The notes under the pieces are model-generated. The model had not been told where the DNA came from, ran no database searches, and saw only the letters and a program-made list of their open reading frames with translations. From positions 1 to 64,000 of the forward strand of contig CAWCJO010000016.1 of assembly GCA_963795935.1 (NCBI GenBank): a stretch of 64,000 nt of DNA, in the 5' to 3' direction. Source of the stretch: JAICMB01 sp963795935 (lineage in GTDB: Bacteria; Acidobacteriota; Terriglobia; Bryobacterales; Bryobacteraceae). The translations under genes were made by a program, and so were the position numbers. This document shows, piece by piece, positions 44,912 to 54,441 of this stretch (its first letter is position 1; every line of letters starts with the position of its first letter).

Positions 44912-45196
44912 TCAGGAGGCGTGTTGCGCTAACGGACGCTCCACTTCCAGGCTCGCCGGATCGAAGCCGCCAAGCTGCAAAAGCCGCCGCACCTCAGGCA
45001 CGCTTCCGGAATAGGCAGGGAATTCTACAATGACGGAGTTGGTCTCGTGACGCAACTCCGGATTGACGGGGAAAGCGAGTTGCCCCAAGGTTTCCAATAG
45101 TTCTTCGAGGGTTCGCGGTTCAGCGCAAACACGCAGAAGAACGAGTTCGCCTTCGGTTCCGAAAAGGGTGGGCTTTGCGGCAGGCCAGATGCTCAT
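44912..45196 (-). CDS. Hypothetical protein
   Basis: 94 residues from ATG 45196, for which AAGGATCC is upstream. Sequence such as LFGTEGELVLLRVCAEPRTL, EELLETLGQLAFPVNPELRH and VPEVRRLLQLGGFDPASLEV shows a small alpha/beta protein with no recognised family. It converges on the anti-sigma gene. A terminator hairpin lies just upstream of it on the same strand. Confidence 0.55.
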   Translation of the reverse strand: MSIWPAAKPTLFGTEGELVLLRVCAEPRTLEELLETLGQLAFPVNPELRHETNSVIVEFPAYSGSVPEVRRLLQLGGFDPASLEVERPLAQHAS

Positions 45197-45227
45197 ACAG
45201 GATCCTTCCCAAGCGATCCGGCCCATT

Positions 45228-45259
45228 AAAAAAACCCTCCGGGCACTGGCCACAGAGGG
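45228..45259 (-). terminator. Rho-independent terminator
   Basis: Read on the minus strand: CCCTC, a 15-base loop, GAGGG, then seven T. The stem is at 45235-45259 and the T-run at 45228-45234. It lies 170 bases after the stop of the small membrane protein at 45426 and 30 bases before the ATG of the 94-residue protein. It ends the former transcript or attenuates the latter. Confidence 0.6.
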
Positions 45260-45425
45260 CTTAGATTCGTGAAGACCGACTCGCCTTTAGCACTTTTTAG
45301 CGTGGTTGCAAGTAGCCAGGCTCCCGAAAAACGGAACCTAAATCAATCCACGTCCATTCGTAGAATATCACCGGGAATGTCCCGAATGCAAGAGGATTTC
45401 AGGGCTGGCTGGGCGTCTAATCCGG

Positions 45426-45626
45426 TCAGCCCGCGCTGCCGCGCCGGGATTTCGCGAGGAGGCCGACCAGAGCGGCGGCGCCGACAATCAGTATGGCGGT
45501 GGATTCCAAGGAAATGGACTGGTCTTGAGATTGGGGATGAGCGTGGCGCTCGAAGATGGAGTACCAGAAAAGGGCGGACCCGAGAAGGAACAAGACCAGC
45601 GCCAGGATTCGGAAGGCGAACTTCAT
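45426..45626 (-). CDS. Small two-helix membrane protein, intact copy
   Basis: 66 residues from ATG 45626. Two transmembrane helices (ILALVLFLLGSALFWYSIF; STAILIVGAAALVGLLA) and a basic C-terminus (KSRRGSAG). No family is assigned. Its 5' part (about 45539-45626) belongs to a direct repeat found again at 51925-52011, where the gene is cut short. This copy is complete. Confidence 0.6.
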   Translation of the reverse strand: MKFAFRILALVLFLLGSALFWYSIFERHAHPQSQDQSISLESTAILIVGAAALVGLLAKSRRGSAG

Positions 45627-45955
45627 CGCTTTAAGCTTAAACCCTGGCTGTGGCGCCCCGGGTCGGCCCCGGTCTAATGGAGGGGGGCTAACGTCTGACG
45701 GCGCCCGTTTCAAGAGCGCGCTCGTTAACCATAGTTTCCGAGATCTGGCTCAGCTTGCGGTGCACGGCTTTCTTGTTCGGGCGTGTGCGGTCGAGCAACT
45801 GAACTGCATCGGTGTAGGCGGCCATTTCATAGCGCTCGACGCGGTTGGCGGCGCCGATCGGGCCGACATCGCGCAAACGCGATTCGTGGATGTGACTGAC
45901 AACCTCACCAAGCCCTTCATGGCTGCGCAGGACCTCGCCGCGGTTTGTGGCTCTA
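45539..45955. repeat. Left direct repeat flanking the restriction-modification island
   Basis: About 420 bases similar, base by base, to 51925-52380 in the same orientation. Shared tracts include GAGCGTGGCGCTCGAAGATG, CGCCAGGATTCGGAAGGCGA, TAACGTCTGACGGCGCCCGT and GCATCGGTGTAG. It covers the 5' part of the small membrane gene and the 3' part of a DUF892 gene. The copies differ by scattered substitutions, and this one lacks about 36 bases in the DUF892 part. Confidence 0.8.
45688..45955 (-). pseudogene. DUF892 (YciE/YciF-like) gene, 3' fragment
   Basis: C-terminal part of a ferritin-like DUF892 protein: EVVSHIHESRLRDVGPIGAA, NRVERYEMAAY, then TDAVQLLDRT and SQISETMVNERALETGAVRR. The intact copy at 52072-52581 has GTARTFAQILG between the last two blocks; twelve codons are missing here. 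The N-terminal half is absent. The open frame extends upstream to 46218 but without homology. A relic created with the direct repeat. Confidence 0.75.
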
Positions 45956-46191
45956 CGTGAGGCGGTTCCTTGTGGCGTGGCGGGGCGCGGGTGGCCCAGG
46001 TGGGCGTAGGTGCGCGGGGGTGGAGCCGGGTTTGGGCGAGAATACAAATTAGTGCGGCGCCGGCCGCGCGGCCCATGTTCCACCGCCGGTGTATTATCAC
46101 TGGGGTTTGCCCCGGCCGGTCCTTTTAGCTCCCGGTCTTCGCGCAACAATCGAGCGAGCGCGGATAACGCCGCCAGAATGCGAGAATTTTC

Positions 46192-48524
46192 ATGCCCCGA
46201 CTGACCGAACAGGAACAACAGGAAGTCATCCGTTATCTCGAAGCCGGCAAACCCCTGCCCGACAAGTTCCGCTTTCTGCTGTTCGAGGACAAGCGCGAGG
46301 TCGAACTGGTCTGGAACGGCAAGACCAGCGAGGTCACCAACATCGTGCTGCCCTTCCAGGTCATCGAGCAGGTGGACGAGCCCCGCGCCGAAAAGCCGGC
46401 CGACGCCTCGCTACAAGCATCGCTGTTTGACGAGCGCGGCCGTCAACTGAAGGGTTGGACCAACAAGCTGATCTGGGGCGACAACAAGCTGGTCCTCTCA
46501 TCGCTGAAGAATGGCCCGCTGCGCGAGGACATAGAAAAGCAGGGCGGCCTCAAGCTCATCTACATCGATCCGCCCTTCGACGTGGGCGCCGATTTCTCGA
46601 TGGACATCGAGATTGGCGGCGATACGTTTACCAAGCGGCCCAACATCCTCGAAGAGATTGCCTACCGCGACACGTGGGGCAAGGGCGCGGATTCCTTCAT
46701 CGCGATGATTTACGAGCGGCTGGTGCTGATGCGGGATTTGCTGGCGGAGGATGGCAGTATTTATGTGCATATGGGACCGGCGTGTGAGCGCATTATGTTC
46801 GCGCTGGCATGTCGACGAAGTATTTGGGCAACGACGGTCAGTGAGTGCAATTATTTGGCGAAGCACAAGTCTCACGGCGACTGCCAAATGGTAGGGCCTT
46901 ATCAATGACGACATCCTGTTTTGTACGAAGTCCTAGGCTTACATTTGGAACAGCCCGAGCGTCCGTTCTCCGACGACTATACTGATTCTCACTACGGCAT
47001 GATTGAGGGAGCACGGGACGGAGATTTTCAGCGAGTACGTCTGACCGCCGCTGGAACGCGCCAGGGGCAAACGGCAATTCATGGCGTGGGTTTGATCCGA
47101 ACACAATAAGCGCCACTGGGGGAAGTTACCGTCGCGAATGTAGATCGGCTCGACACTGACGGACGAATCTACTGGCCGAAGAAGGACGACGGATGGCCAC
47201 GGGAAAAGCTGTATTTGGACGAGCGAGAGGGAGTCGCAGTGTCGAATGTCTGGGACGACCTTCCGCCGGTGAACAGCCAAGCCGAAGGAAGATACGACGA
47301 TATCCCACCCAAAAGCCTGAGGCCCTGCTTGAACGAATCATCAAAGCCTCATCCAACGAAGGCGACCTCGTCGCCGACTTCTTCTGCGGCTCCGGCACCA
47401 CCGCCGCCGTGGCCGAAAAGCTGGGCCGCAAGTGGATCGTCAGCGACCTCGGCAAGTTCGCCATCCACACCACCCGCAAGCGACTCATCGGCGTGCAGCG
47501 GGAGTTGAAGGCCCAAGGCAAGGATTACCGCGCCTTCGAAATCCTGAACCTCGGCAAGTACGAGCGGCAGCACTACGTCGGCATCAACCCGAATCTGCGC
47601 GAGGCGGAACAGCAGGAGCAGCTGAATCGAAAAGGAAGCCGCATTTGTCGACCTGATCCTGCGCGCCTACCGCGCCGAAAAGACCACCGGGTTTACCACC
47701 TTCCACGGGAAAAAGGCCGGCCGGCTGGTGTCGGTGGGGCCGGTCAACCTGCCGGTAACCCGCCTGTTCGTCGAAGAAGTGATCCTGGAGTGCCGCCAGA
47801 AGCACATCACGCGCGTCGACATCCTCGGCTTTGAATTCGAGATGGGTCTCTTCCCCAACGTGCTCGACGAAGCCCGCGCCAAGGGTATCGACATCGCCCC
47901 CAAGTACATCCCGGCAGAGGTGTTCGACAAGCGGGCGGTCGAAAAGAATCAGGTGGTCTTTCACGACGTGGCGGCCATCGAGGTCACGCCGCGCGTAAAA
48001 AAGAACGGCGTCGCGGTGGAGCTGACCGACTTCTCCGTTTTCTATTCGCAGGATTCCATGCCGCCGCGGAGGCCTCGCTCGAAAGACAAAAGCAGCAAGA
48101 TCGTCGTGGAGAAAGGGCAGATCGTAAAGGTGAGCAAGGACAAGAACGGCATCATCAGCCGCGAACGGCTCACCCGGAAGTGGACCGACTGGATCGATTA
48201 CTGGGCCGTCGATTTCAATTATGAAAGCAAGCGCGAAATCATGCGCCTCCCGCTCGACAGGGCGAAACAGAGTCGCAGATACCGGGCATGGAGCGGCCCG
48301 AACAGTTAGACCTGCCCCAATACGAGGAAGTCTGGACCGGCGATTACATCTTTGAAAACGAGTGGCAATCCTTCCGCACCAGGAAGGACCGGTCGCTGGA
48401 GCTGACCAGCGTCTTTCGGGAGTGTCCGCCGGGGCGGCGCAAGGTGGCCGTCAAGGTGGTGGACATTTTCGGCAACGACACCATGACCATCGTCGAAGTG
48501 AACGTGGGAGGCAAGGCGGGGTGA
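46192..48524 (+). pseudogene. Type III-like adenine-specific DNA methyltransferase (Mod), frame-broken
   Basis: Beta-class N6-adenine methyltransferase. The intact segment 46192 to about 46800 holds WTNKLIWGDNKLVLSSLKNG and LIYIDPPFDVGADFS (catalytic DPPF). About 46800-47270, the target-recognition area, is damaged: several frame changes and two TAG codons in the best frame. About 47270-47635 has YPTQKPEALLERIIKASSNE and VADFFCGSGTTAAVAEKLG (SAM site). About 47640-48275 and 48275-48524 form a ~300-residue C-terminal extension (LFVEEVILECRQKHITRVDI). As read, no active enzyme results. Confidence 0.82.
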
Positions 48525-48812
48525 ACAGGGAAGGAATTCTCGCCATCCTGCGCGCGTTCAAGCGGGACCGCGGCGAACAATACGGGATTGTCTCGATCGG
48601 AATATTCGGTTCCTTCGCGCGGGACGAGGCCAACCCAGGACAGCGACGTGGATGTCGTGTTTGAGACGGACCAGCCCAATCTTTTTCGCGCCGCGCGAAT
48701 GAAGCAAGCGTTGGAGGACCTGCTGGGCCGTCATGTGGACCTGGTGCGCTGGCGAGAAGACATGAACCCGCGTCTGAAAACGCGCATCGCGCGGGACGCT
48801 CAATATGTCTGA
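48521..48812 (+). pseudogene. MntA-type nucleotidyltransferase antitoxin, frameshifted
   Basis: Starts with GTG 48521 overlapping the Mod stop (GTGA). It reads GIVSIGIFGSFARDEANP, changes frame near 48635, then SDVDVVFETDQPNLF and LLGRHVDLVRWREDMN to 48812. The GSFAR...SDVDVVFE pattern is the metal-binding active site of minimal nucleotidyltransferases. In MntA-HepT pairs this enzyme adds AMP to the HEPN toxin to silence it. It is immediately followed by HepT, overlapping by eight bases. One indel separates the halves. Confidence 0.78.
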
Positions 48813-49178
48813 CGTTTCCGGCTTGCGCGAACGGCTGGAAAGCGTGTTGCAGGCATTGGAGCGGATATCGCGCCGTTTCGCCGGCATCCGCTCCGCCGCG
48901 GATTTTACTCGGAAGCGACGAAGGAATCGATCGGCTGGATGGAATCTGCATGCTCCTCATTGCCGTAGGCGAGGCCTTCAAAACTATCGATCGCAAAGAC
49001 CGGGGGCAAGTACCTGGCGAGTTACCCCGAAATCGAGTGGCCGGGGATCAAGGGTGTGCGGGACGTGATTGCGCACGGATACTTCGAGATTGACGCCGAG
49101 GCGATTTTTGGTATGTGCCAAACCGATATTCCGGCGCTGATAAAAACCGTTCGGAAAATGATTGAGGACCTACCCTGA
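48805..49178 (+). pseudogene. HepT-type HEPN ribonuclease toxin (DUF86), frame-broken
   Basis: Begins at ATG 48805: SGLRERLESVLQALERISRR. Two indels near 48905 and 49005 separate this from GIDRLDGICMLLIAVGEAFK and YLASYPEIEWPGIKGVRDVI. The C-terminal RDVIAHGYFEIDAEAIF contains the HEPN RxxxxH motif, the RNase active site. It ends at 49178, with the TGA overlapping the ATG of the Res gene. Partner of the MntA-type gene. The gene order Mod-MntA-HepT-Res places the toxin inside the restriction operon. Confidence 0.78.
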
Positions 49179-51877
49179 TGGCACTGCATCCCAATTTTCC
49201 CGAATCGCCCTACGCGATTCTCGACCCGGCCGTCCGCTGGTTCCCCGCCGATGAAGCCTTGCGCGGGTCAACCTCCGACAAACTGATGCCGCCGCTGGTT
49301 TCGCAATTGCGTCAACGAGTGAAAGTCTGGCGCGACAGCGGCTATGACGGGGCGGCGGACACCAGCCGCAGTCTGCTCAATTGGTGGTTCAACACTCCCC
49401 ACCTGATGCCCCAAGCCGATGGAACGATGGCCGCGTTTGAGTATTACTTCGCGCAGCGGGAGGCGCTCGAAACCATCGTCTATCTGTACGACGTCGTGGG
49501 CGTGCAGGACAAGTTCGATCTGATGCGCTTCGACAGCTCCGGCGCCGTGTCGGCGGGAATGTTCGACGAGACCTGGCGGCGTTTCGTGGTGAAAATGGCG
49601 ACCGGCTCCGGCAAGACCAAGGTGCTGAGCCTGGCGCTGGCCTGGAGCTTTTACCACAAACTCTATGAGCCGGAGTCCGGCCTGGCGCGCAACTTTCTGG
49701 TGATCGCGCCCAACATCATCGTGCTGGATCGCATCTACAAGGATTTTCAGGGGCTGCGCATCTTCTTAAAAGACGACCCGGTCTTGCCGGACAACGGCTT
49801 CGACGGACGCAACTGGCGCGACGATTTTCAACTGACCCTGCACGTGCAGGACGACGTGCGCGTGAGGCGCGCCGACCGGCAACATCTTCCTGACCAACAT
49901 CCACCGCGTCTTCGCCGGCAACGATATTCCCGCTTCGCCCGACGACGAAAACACGATGGATTATTTTCTCGGCAAGCGGCCCAGCGGCGCGACCACGGAC
50001 TCCAAGATCGATCTCGGCATGATCGTGCGCGACATCGACGAGCTGATGGTCTTGAACGACGAGGCGCACCACATCCACGACCCGCGCATGGCCTGGTTCA
50101 AGTCCATCGAAGACATTCACAACCGCTTGAAGCAAAAAGGGTCTGCCCTGTCGCTGCAAATCGACGTGACCGCGACGCCGCGGCACAACAACGGAGCCAT
50201 CTTCGTGCAGACGATCGCGGATTATCCGCTGGTCGAGGCCATCTCGCAGAACGTGGTGAAGCATCCCGTCCTGCCCGACGCCGCCAGCCGCGCCAAACTC
50301 GAGGAGCGCCAGAGCGCCAAGTTCACCGAGAAATACGCCGATTACATTCATCTGGGCGTCATCGAGTGGCGCAAGACCTATCGCCGAACACGAAAGCTGG
50401 GCAAGAAAGCCATGCTGTTCGTGATGACCGACGACACCCGGAACTGCGACGACGTGGCCGCCTACCTGCGCGGCCACCTATCCGGAATTCGCCGAAAAGG
50501 ACGCGGTCCTGGTCATTCATACCAAGAGCAACGGCGAGATTTCCGAATCGACGTCCGGCAAGAGCAAAGAAGAGCTGCGAAAAGCTGCGCAAACAGGCCA
50601 ACGCCATCGACGCGCTGGGACAGCCCCGACAAGGCCATCGTCTCGGTGATGGTGCTGAAGGAAGGCTGGGACGTGCGCAACGTGACGACGATCGTCGGGT
50701 CTGCGGGCCTATTCCGCCAAAGCAACATCCTGCCCGAGCAAACGCTCGGGCGCGGCTTGCGGAAAATGTATCCCGGCGATGTCGAGGAATATGTCAGCGT
50801 CGTCGGCACGAACGCCTTCATGGAATTCGTCGAATCGATCCAGGCCGAAGGCGTGGTGCTGGAACGCAAGCCGATGGGCGAGGGCACCCAGCCGAAGCGT
50901 TCCACTGGTCGTCGAGATCGACAAGGAAAACGACCGCAAAGACATCGATGCGCTGGATATCGAAATTCCCGTGCTGACGCCGCGCGTCTACCGCGAATAC
51001 AAGAATCTCAGCGATCTGGACGTGCGCGCCCGACCATATCAACGCGTGGCCTACCGGCAGTTCAGCGAGGAGGAGCAGCGTGAGATCGTTTTCAAGGACG
51101 TCACCACCGGCGAGATCACGCACACCACCATCCTCGATACGGCGGGCATTGCCGATTACCGCAGCGTCATCGGCTACTTCGCGCGGACGCATCATGAAGG
51201 ACTGCGGCTGGTCAGCGGCTATGACGTGCTCTATGGCAAGGTCAAGGCGTTTGTGCAGGACGGGTTATTCGATCGCGCCGTGGAATTGGAAGCCCCAACA
51301 CGCTGCGCAATCTGTCCGAACTGGCGGCCACCAAAACGCTGATCGAGACGTTCAAGAAGGCCATCAACGCGCTGACCGTGCGGGACAAAGGCGACGCTGA
51401 AATCCGCGACACCATCAAGCTGCGGCGACACACGGCCCTTCGTCGCAAAGGACCAGGGCTATCTCGTCCCGAAGAAGAGCGTCTTTAACCGCATCATCGG
51501 CGATAGCGGCTTCGAATTGTCGTTCGCCCGCTTCCTCGAAGACTGCGGCGATGTGGTTTCATACGCCAAGAATTATCTGGCCGTGCATTTCAAGCTGGAT
51601 TACGTGAAGGCGGACGGCGACATCTCCAACTACTACCCCGATTTCATCGTGAAGCTACCGAATAGCCGCATCTTCATTGTCGAGACGAAGGGGCAGGAGG
51701 ACGTCGACGTCGCGCTCAAGATGCATCGGCTGCGGCAATGGTGCGAAGACGTTAATCGGGTGCAGAACGACGTTATATACGATTTCCTCTACCTCGATCA
51801 GCAGAGCTTTTGAGAAATACAGGCCCGCCTCATTCCGCGAATTGGTTGAGGGCTTCAGAAACTATAAAGACCGCTAG
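49178..51877 (+). pseudogene. Type III-like restriction enzyme Res (helicase-nuclease), frame-broken
   Basis: About 890 residues in repeatedly shifted frames; I associate it with BPTD_3080-type restriction endonucleases. N-terminal LNWWFNTPHLMPQADGTMAA. SF2 helicase motifs: VVKMATGSGKTKVLSL (Walker A), LNDEAHHIHD (DEAH box), DVTATPRHNN, ILPEQTLGRGLRKMYPG (motif VI). C-terminal PD-(D/E)xK nuclease YYPDFIVK...IFIVETKGQ, ending EGFRNYKDR. Frame changes lie near 49870, 50465, 50580, 50620, 50900, 51290, 51430 and 51811, with compensating pairs near 50385 and 50700. Several sit at homopolymers, for example TTTT at 51811. Confidence 0.85.
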
Positions 51878-51924
51878 CCGCCCTTCTTGCCCCACCGGAT
51901 TGCGCCGCGAGAGGCCCCGTCGGC

Positions 51925-52011
51925 GAGCGTGGCGCTCGAAGATGGAGTACGAGAAAAGGGCGGACCCGAGTAGCAACAAAACCGCGCCAGGATTCGGAAG
52001 GCGAATTGAAT
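51925..52011 (-). pseudogene. Small membrane protein, 5' fragment
   Basis: Second copy of the gene at 45426-45626. On the minus strand it keeps the region matching FAFRILALVLFLLGSALFWY and SIFERHA with a frame change and an altered start codon region. It ends at the repeat border near 51925, where unrelated sequence at the 3' end of the island begins. The second transmembrane helix is lost. Confidence 0.6.
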
Positions 52012-52380
52012 CGTCTTAAGCTTAAATCCTGGCCGCGGCTCCCCGGGTCGGCCCGGTCTAATGCAGGGGTGCTAACGTCTGACGGCGCCCGTTTCAAGGG
52101 CCCGCTCGTTGACCATCGTTTCCGCGATCTGGGTCAGCTTGCGGTCGGCGGCCTTTTCTTCTTCAAGGGTTCGGTCGAGCAATTGCACCGCATCGGTGTA
52201 GCCGAGAATTTGCGCGAACGTGCGAGCGGTCCCATAGGCGGCCATTTCATAGTGCTCGACGCGATTGGCGGCGCCGATCAGGCCGGCATCGCGCAGAGGC
52301 GATTCCTGGATGTGACTGACGACTTCGTCGCCTTCCTTGACGAGGCCTTTCATGGCGTCGCAGGACTCGCCGCTGGTCTT
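51925..52380. repeat. Right direct repeat flanking the restriction-modification island
   Basis: Same orientation as 45539-45955 and alignable over its length apart from a short gap. It contains the first ~29 codons of the small membrane protein gene and the 3' half of DUF892. On this side DUF892 is whole while the membrane gene is truncated, the reverse of the left copy. Confidence 0.8.
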
Positions 52381-52581
52381 TTCATTGAGTTGCGAAAAAA
52401 TGCGGTCCAGCCGTTCCACATGACCTTTGGTCTCTTCGAGATGGCTCTGGAAAGCTTGGCGCAGGCGGTCCGAGGAGGATGCGCCGGCCATTTTCGGAAG
52501 CGCTTTGACAAGCTGCTTCTCAGCGTCGTAGAGATCCTTCAACTCGTCGACGAAGAGGTCCTGTAAGGTTTCTATTTTCAT
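52072..52581 (-). CDS. DUF892 ferritin-like protein (YciE/YciF family)
   Basis: 169 residues, intact. The N-terminal TLQDLFVDELKDLYDAEKQL and VKALPKMAGASSSDRLRQAF and the central SHLEETKGHVERLDRIFSQL are standard for this four-helix, ferritin-like stress family; Glu/His residues for a di-metal site are present (DELKDLYDAEKQ, HLEETKGHVERL, ANRVEHYEMAAY). The C-terminal half is duplicated at 45688-45955. Function is linked to stress response in enterobacteria. Starts at ATG 52581, with GGAAGGGAGATCATAGGCA upstream. Confidence 0.9.
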   Translation of the reverse strand: MKIETLQDLFVDELKDLYDAEKQLVKALPKMAGASSSDRLRQAFQSHLEETKGHVERLDRIFSQLNEKTSGESCDAMKGLVKEGDEVVSHIQESPLRDAGLIGAANRVEHYEMAAYGTARTFAQILGYTDAVQLLDRTLEEEKAADRKLTQIAETMVNERALETGAVRR

Positions 52582-52650
52582 TGCCTATGATCTCCCTTCC
52601 TGGAAAGTGACTACACCCGTTAGACGGGTTGGGGCAGGCGGCCTGAGTTG

Positions 52651-53271
52651 TTAACGGTTAGCTATGCTGGCTGGCGCTGCGCTGTTGGCCGCGAGTTTCC
52701 GCTCCAGCTCCGCCTTTATTTGCGGCCACTCGGCAGCGACAATGCTGAAATAGACGGTGTCCCGAATGCGGCCGTCTTCGCAAATCATGTGGCTGCGGAA
52801 GAGGCCTTCCTGCTTCGCGCCGATGCGCAGAATGGCGGCGCGCGAGCGTTCGTTGAGAGCGTCCGTTTTCAATTCGACGCGAATATAGCCGAGCGTCTCG
52901 AAGGCGTGCCGCAGCATGAGGTATTTCGCTTCCGTATTGACAGCCGTGCGCTGCCACGGCGGCGCAACCCAAGTAGAGCCGATCTCGGCGCGGCGATTGG
53001 CCGCGTCGATATTCAAAAACCGCGTGCTGCCGACAATGCGACCGGAGGCCTGTTCGACGGTCGCGAAGGGGATGGCGGTTCCTTGCCGCTGCCAAGCGAG
53101 CGCAGTCTCGATATTGCGGAGCATGTCCTGGCGCGTGCGGATCTGCGTGGTTGTCCAGCGCCACAGAGCGGGATCGAGGCCGACCTCGCAGAGGCCATCG
53201 AGGTGTTCGAGAGAGAGCGGCTCCAGGCGGATCGCGGCGCCGGATAGAACGACGGGTTGCGCGGAGGACAC
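52651..53271 (-). CDS. GNAT family N-acetyltransferase, RimJ/RimL-like
   Basis: 206 residues. The family start IRLEPLSLEHLDGLCEVGLD is followed by GRIVGSTRFLNIDAANRRAE, IGSTWVAPPWQRTAVNTEAK and LMLRHAFETLGYIRVELKTD. The next stretch is NERSRAAILRIGAKQEGLFR, the acetyl-CoA-binding region of RimL-type enzymes. Likely acetylates a protein N-terminus, amino acid or small amine. Located between DUF892 and the ABC transporter, with no functional link evident. Confidence 0.88.
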   Translation of the reverse strand: MSSAQPVVLSGAAIRLEPLSLEHLDGLCEVGLDPALWRWTTTQIRTRQDMLRNIETALAWQRQGTAIPFATVEQASGRIVGSTRFLNIDAANRRAEIGSTWVAPPWQRTAVNTEAKYLMLRHAFETLGYIRVELKTDALNERSRAAILRIGAKQEGLFRSHMICEDGRIRDTVYFSIVAAEWPQIKAELERKLAANSAAPASIANR

Positions 53272-53280
53272 CTTTCTAAT

Positions 53281-54441
53281 TTAGCCGAGCGGACGCAGGT
53301 TCAGGGTCTGGACCTCGATTGCCGCCGTTTGCTCGTAAAGAATCGTCAGGTCGACGTCGGGCGTATCGCGCTTGATGCGGCGCAGAACATCCCAGCACAG
53401 GATCAGAAAGATCGGAACGGCGGCGAAGAAGGCGGGGCGGCGCAACATCCAAAGCTCCGCCGCCGCGGCCGCGTCCGTGAACACGAAGAATCCTAGAAAA
53501 CAAATGAAGGCCATCAGGATGGCGTTGTTCTCGAAGGGAGGCAGCGTGCACGTGAACGGTATTTTGCGAAAGCGCAGCAGCAGGATCTCGATCGCGACGA
53601 TGGACATCGCCAGCGTGTAGGCGGCATGGATGGCGCCGAGGCGCCAGCCCCAGGCCCAGGAGTATGCCAGCAGGACCGGCGCAATCACTCCGGGGACGAG
53701 AAAAGTGAGCATGAGCTTGCGCGCGGCCGCCGCGGCGCCCTGTTGGCATTCGCCGGCGATCAGCTTGTAGACCCAGTTGGAGTCGAGCGCGGCGGGCACT
53801 TCGAAAACGAAACGCAACCCCAGCGCGGTAAAGTAGGCCAGCGCGAGGGGAGCGGCGAGGAGGCCGACGGGGGGCAGGGAATCGGACTGCGGGCGTGCGG
53901 CGGCGGACATGGCCATTTGGGATCCCAGAACGAGTCCCAATCCCGCGAAGGCCCCGAACAGAATGCAATGCGTTTCGCTGCGCAGCAAAGCGCGGAGGCT
54001 GAAGCGATAGCAGGCGCGCTGAAAGGGGTTTCTCAGGAAGCAGCGGTCGAAGGCCGAAGAGAGCGGGCGCAAATTCCACCAGCGTGGGCCTTGCCGCGCA
54101 TCGGACGATTCCGGAATGCGCAGGAAGCGCCGCCGATAGCTGAGAGCGCAGAACAGGAGCGCGAGCGCGAAGGCGGCCGCGGCGGCTTCTAATCCCAGGC
54201 GCCCCAAAGCGTCGAGGGCGGGGTTCGATTTTCCTTGCAGGGATTGATAGAGAGCGAGATACCAGACGGGCGGCAGATATCGCACGGCCGATTCCGGATG
54301 GGTGGGCAAGTGTTGCACGGCCGGAAGGACGGCGAAGCTGGTGCATAACAGCGCAATGAGCGAGACGACGATGGCCATGCGGACGAAAAGCGATGCGGCG
54401 CGGAAAATTCGCGCGGGCAGCGCCGTCATCAGAATTGCCAT
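53281..54441 (-). CDS. ABC exporter permease, C-terminal segment
   Basis: 386 residues of polytopic membrane protein with about eight helices (VVSLIALLCTSFAVLPAVQH; AAAFALALLFCALSYRRR; CILFGAFAGLGLVLGSQMAM; LLAAPLALAYFTALGLRFVF; AILMAFICFLGFFVF). It continues directly from the upstream segment in a shifted frame and ends VQTLNLRPLG at 53281. No named family. Pairing with the ATPase at 55038-55877 makes it an ABC-2-like export permease. Confidence 0.75.
   Translation of the reverse strand: MAILMTALPARIFRAASLFVRMAIVVSLIALLCTSFAVLPAVQHLPTHPESAVRYLPPVWYLALYQSLQGKSNPALDALGRLGLEAAAAAFALALLFCALSYRRRFLRIPESSDARQGPRWWNLRPLSSAFDRCFLRNPFQRACYRFSLRALLRSETHCILFGAFAGLGLVLGSQMAMSAAARPQSDSLPPVGLLAAPLALAYFTALGLRFVFEVPAALDSNWVYKLIAGECQQGAAAAARKLMLTFLVPGVIAPVLLAYSWAWGWRLGAIHAAYTLAMSIVAIEILLLRFRKIPFTCTLPPFENNAILMAFICFLGFFVFTDAAAAAELWMLRRPAFFAAVPIFLILCWDVLRRIKRDTPDVDLTILYEQTAAIEVQTLNLRPLG

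Noticed and set aside
46850..46960. TAG codon reassignment in the Mod gene
   Set aside because: The two in-frame TAGs lie in a region that also has frame changes, and neighbouring intact genes end normally with TAG. Decay or error explains them.
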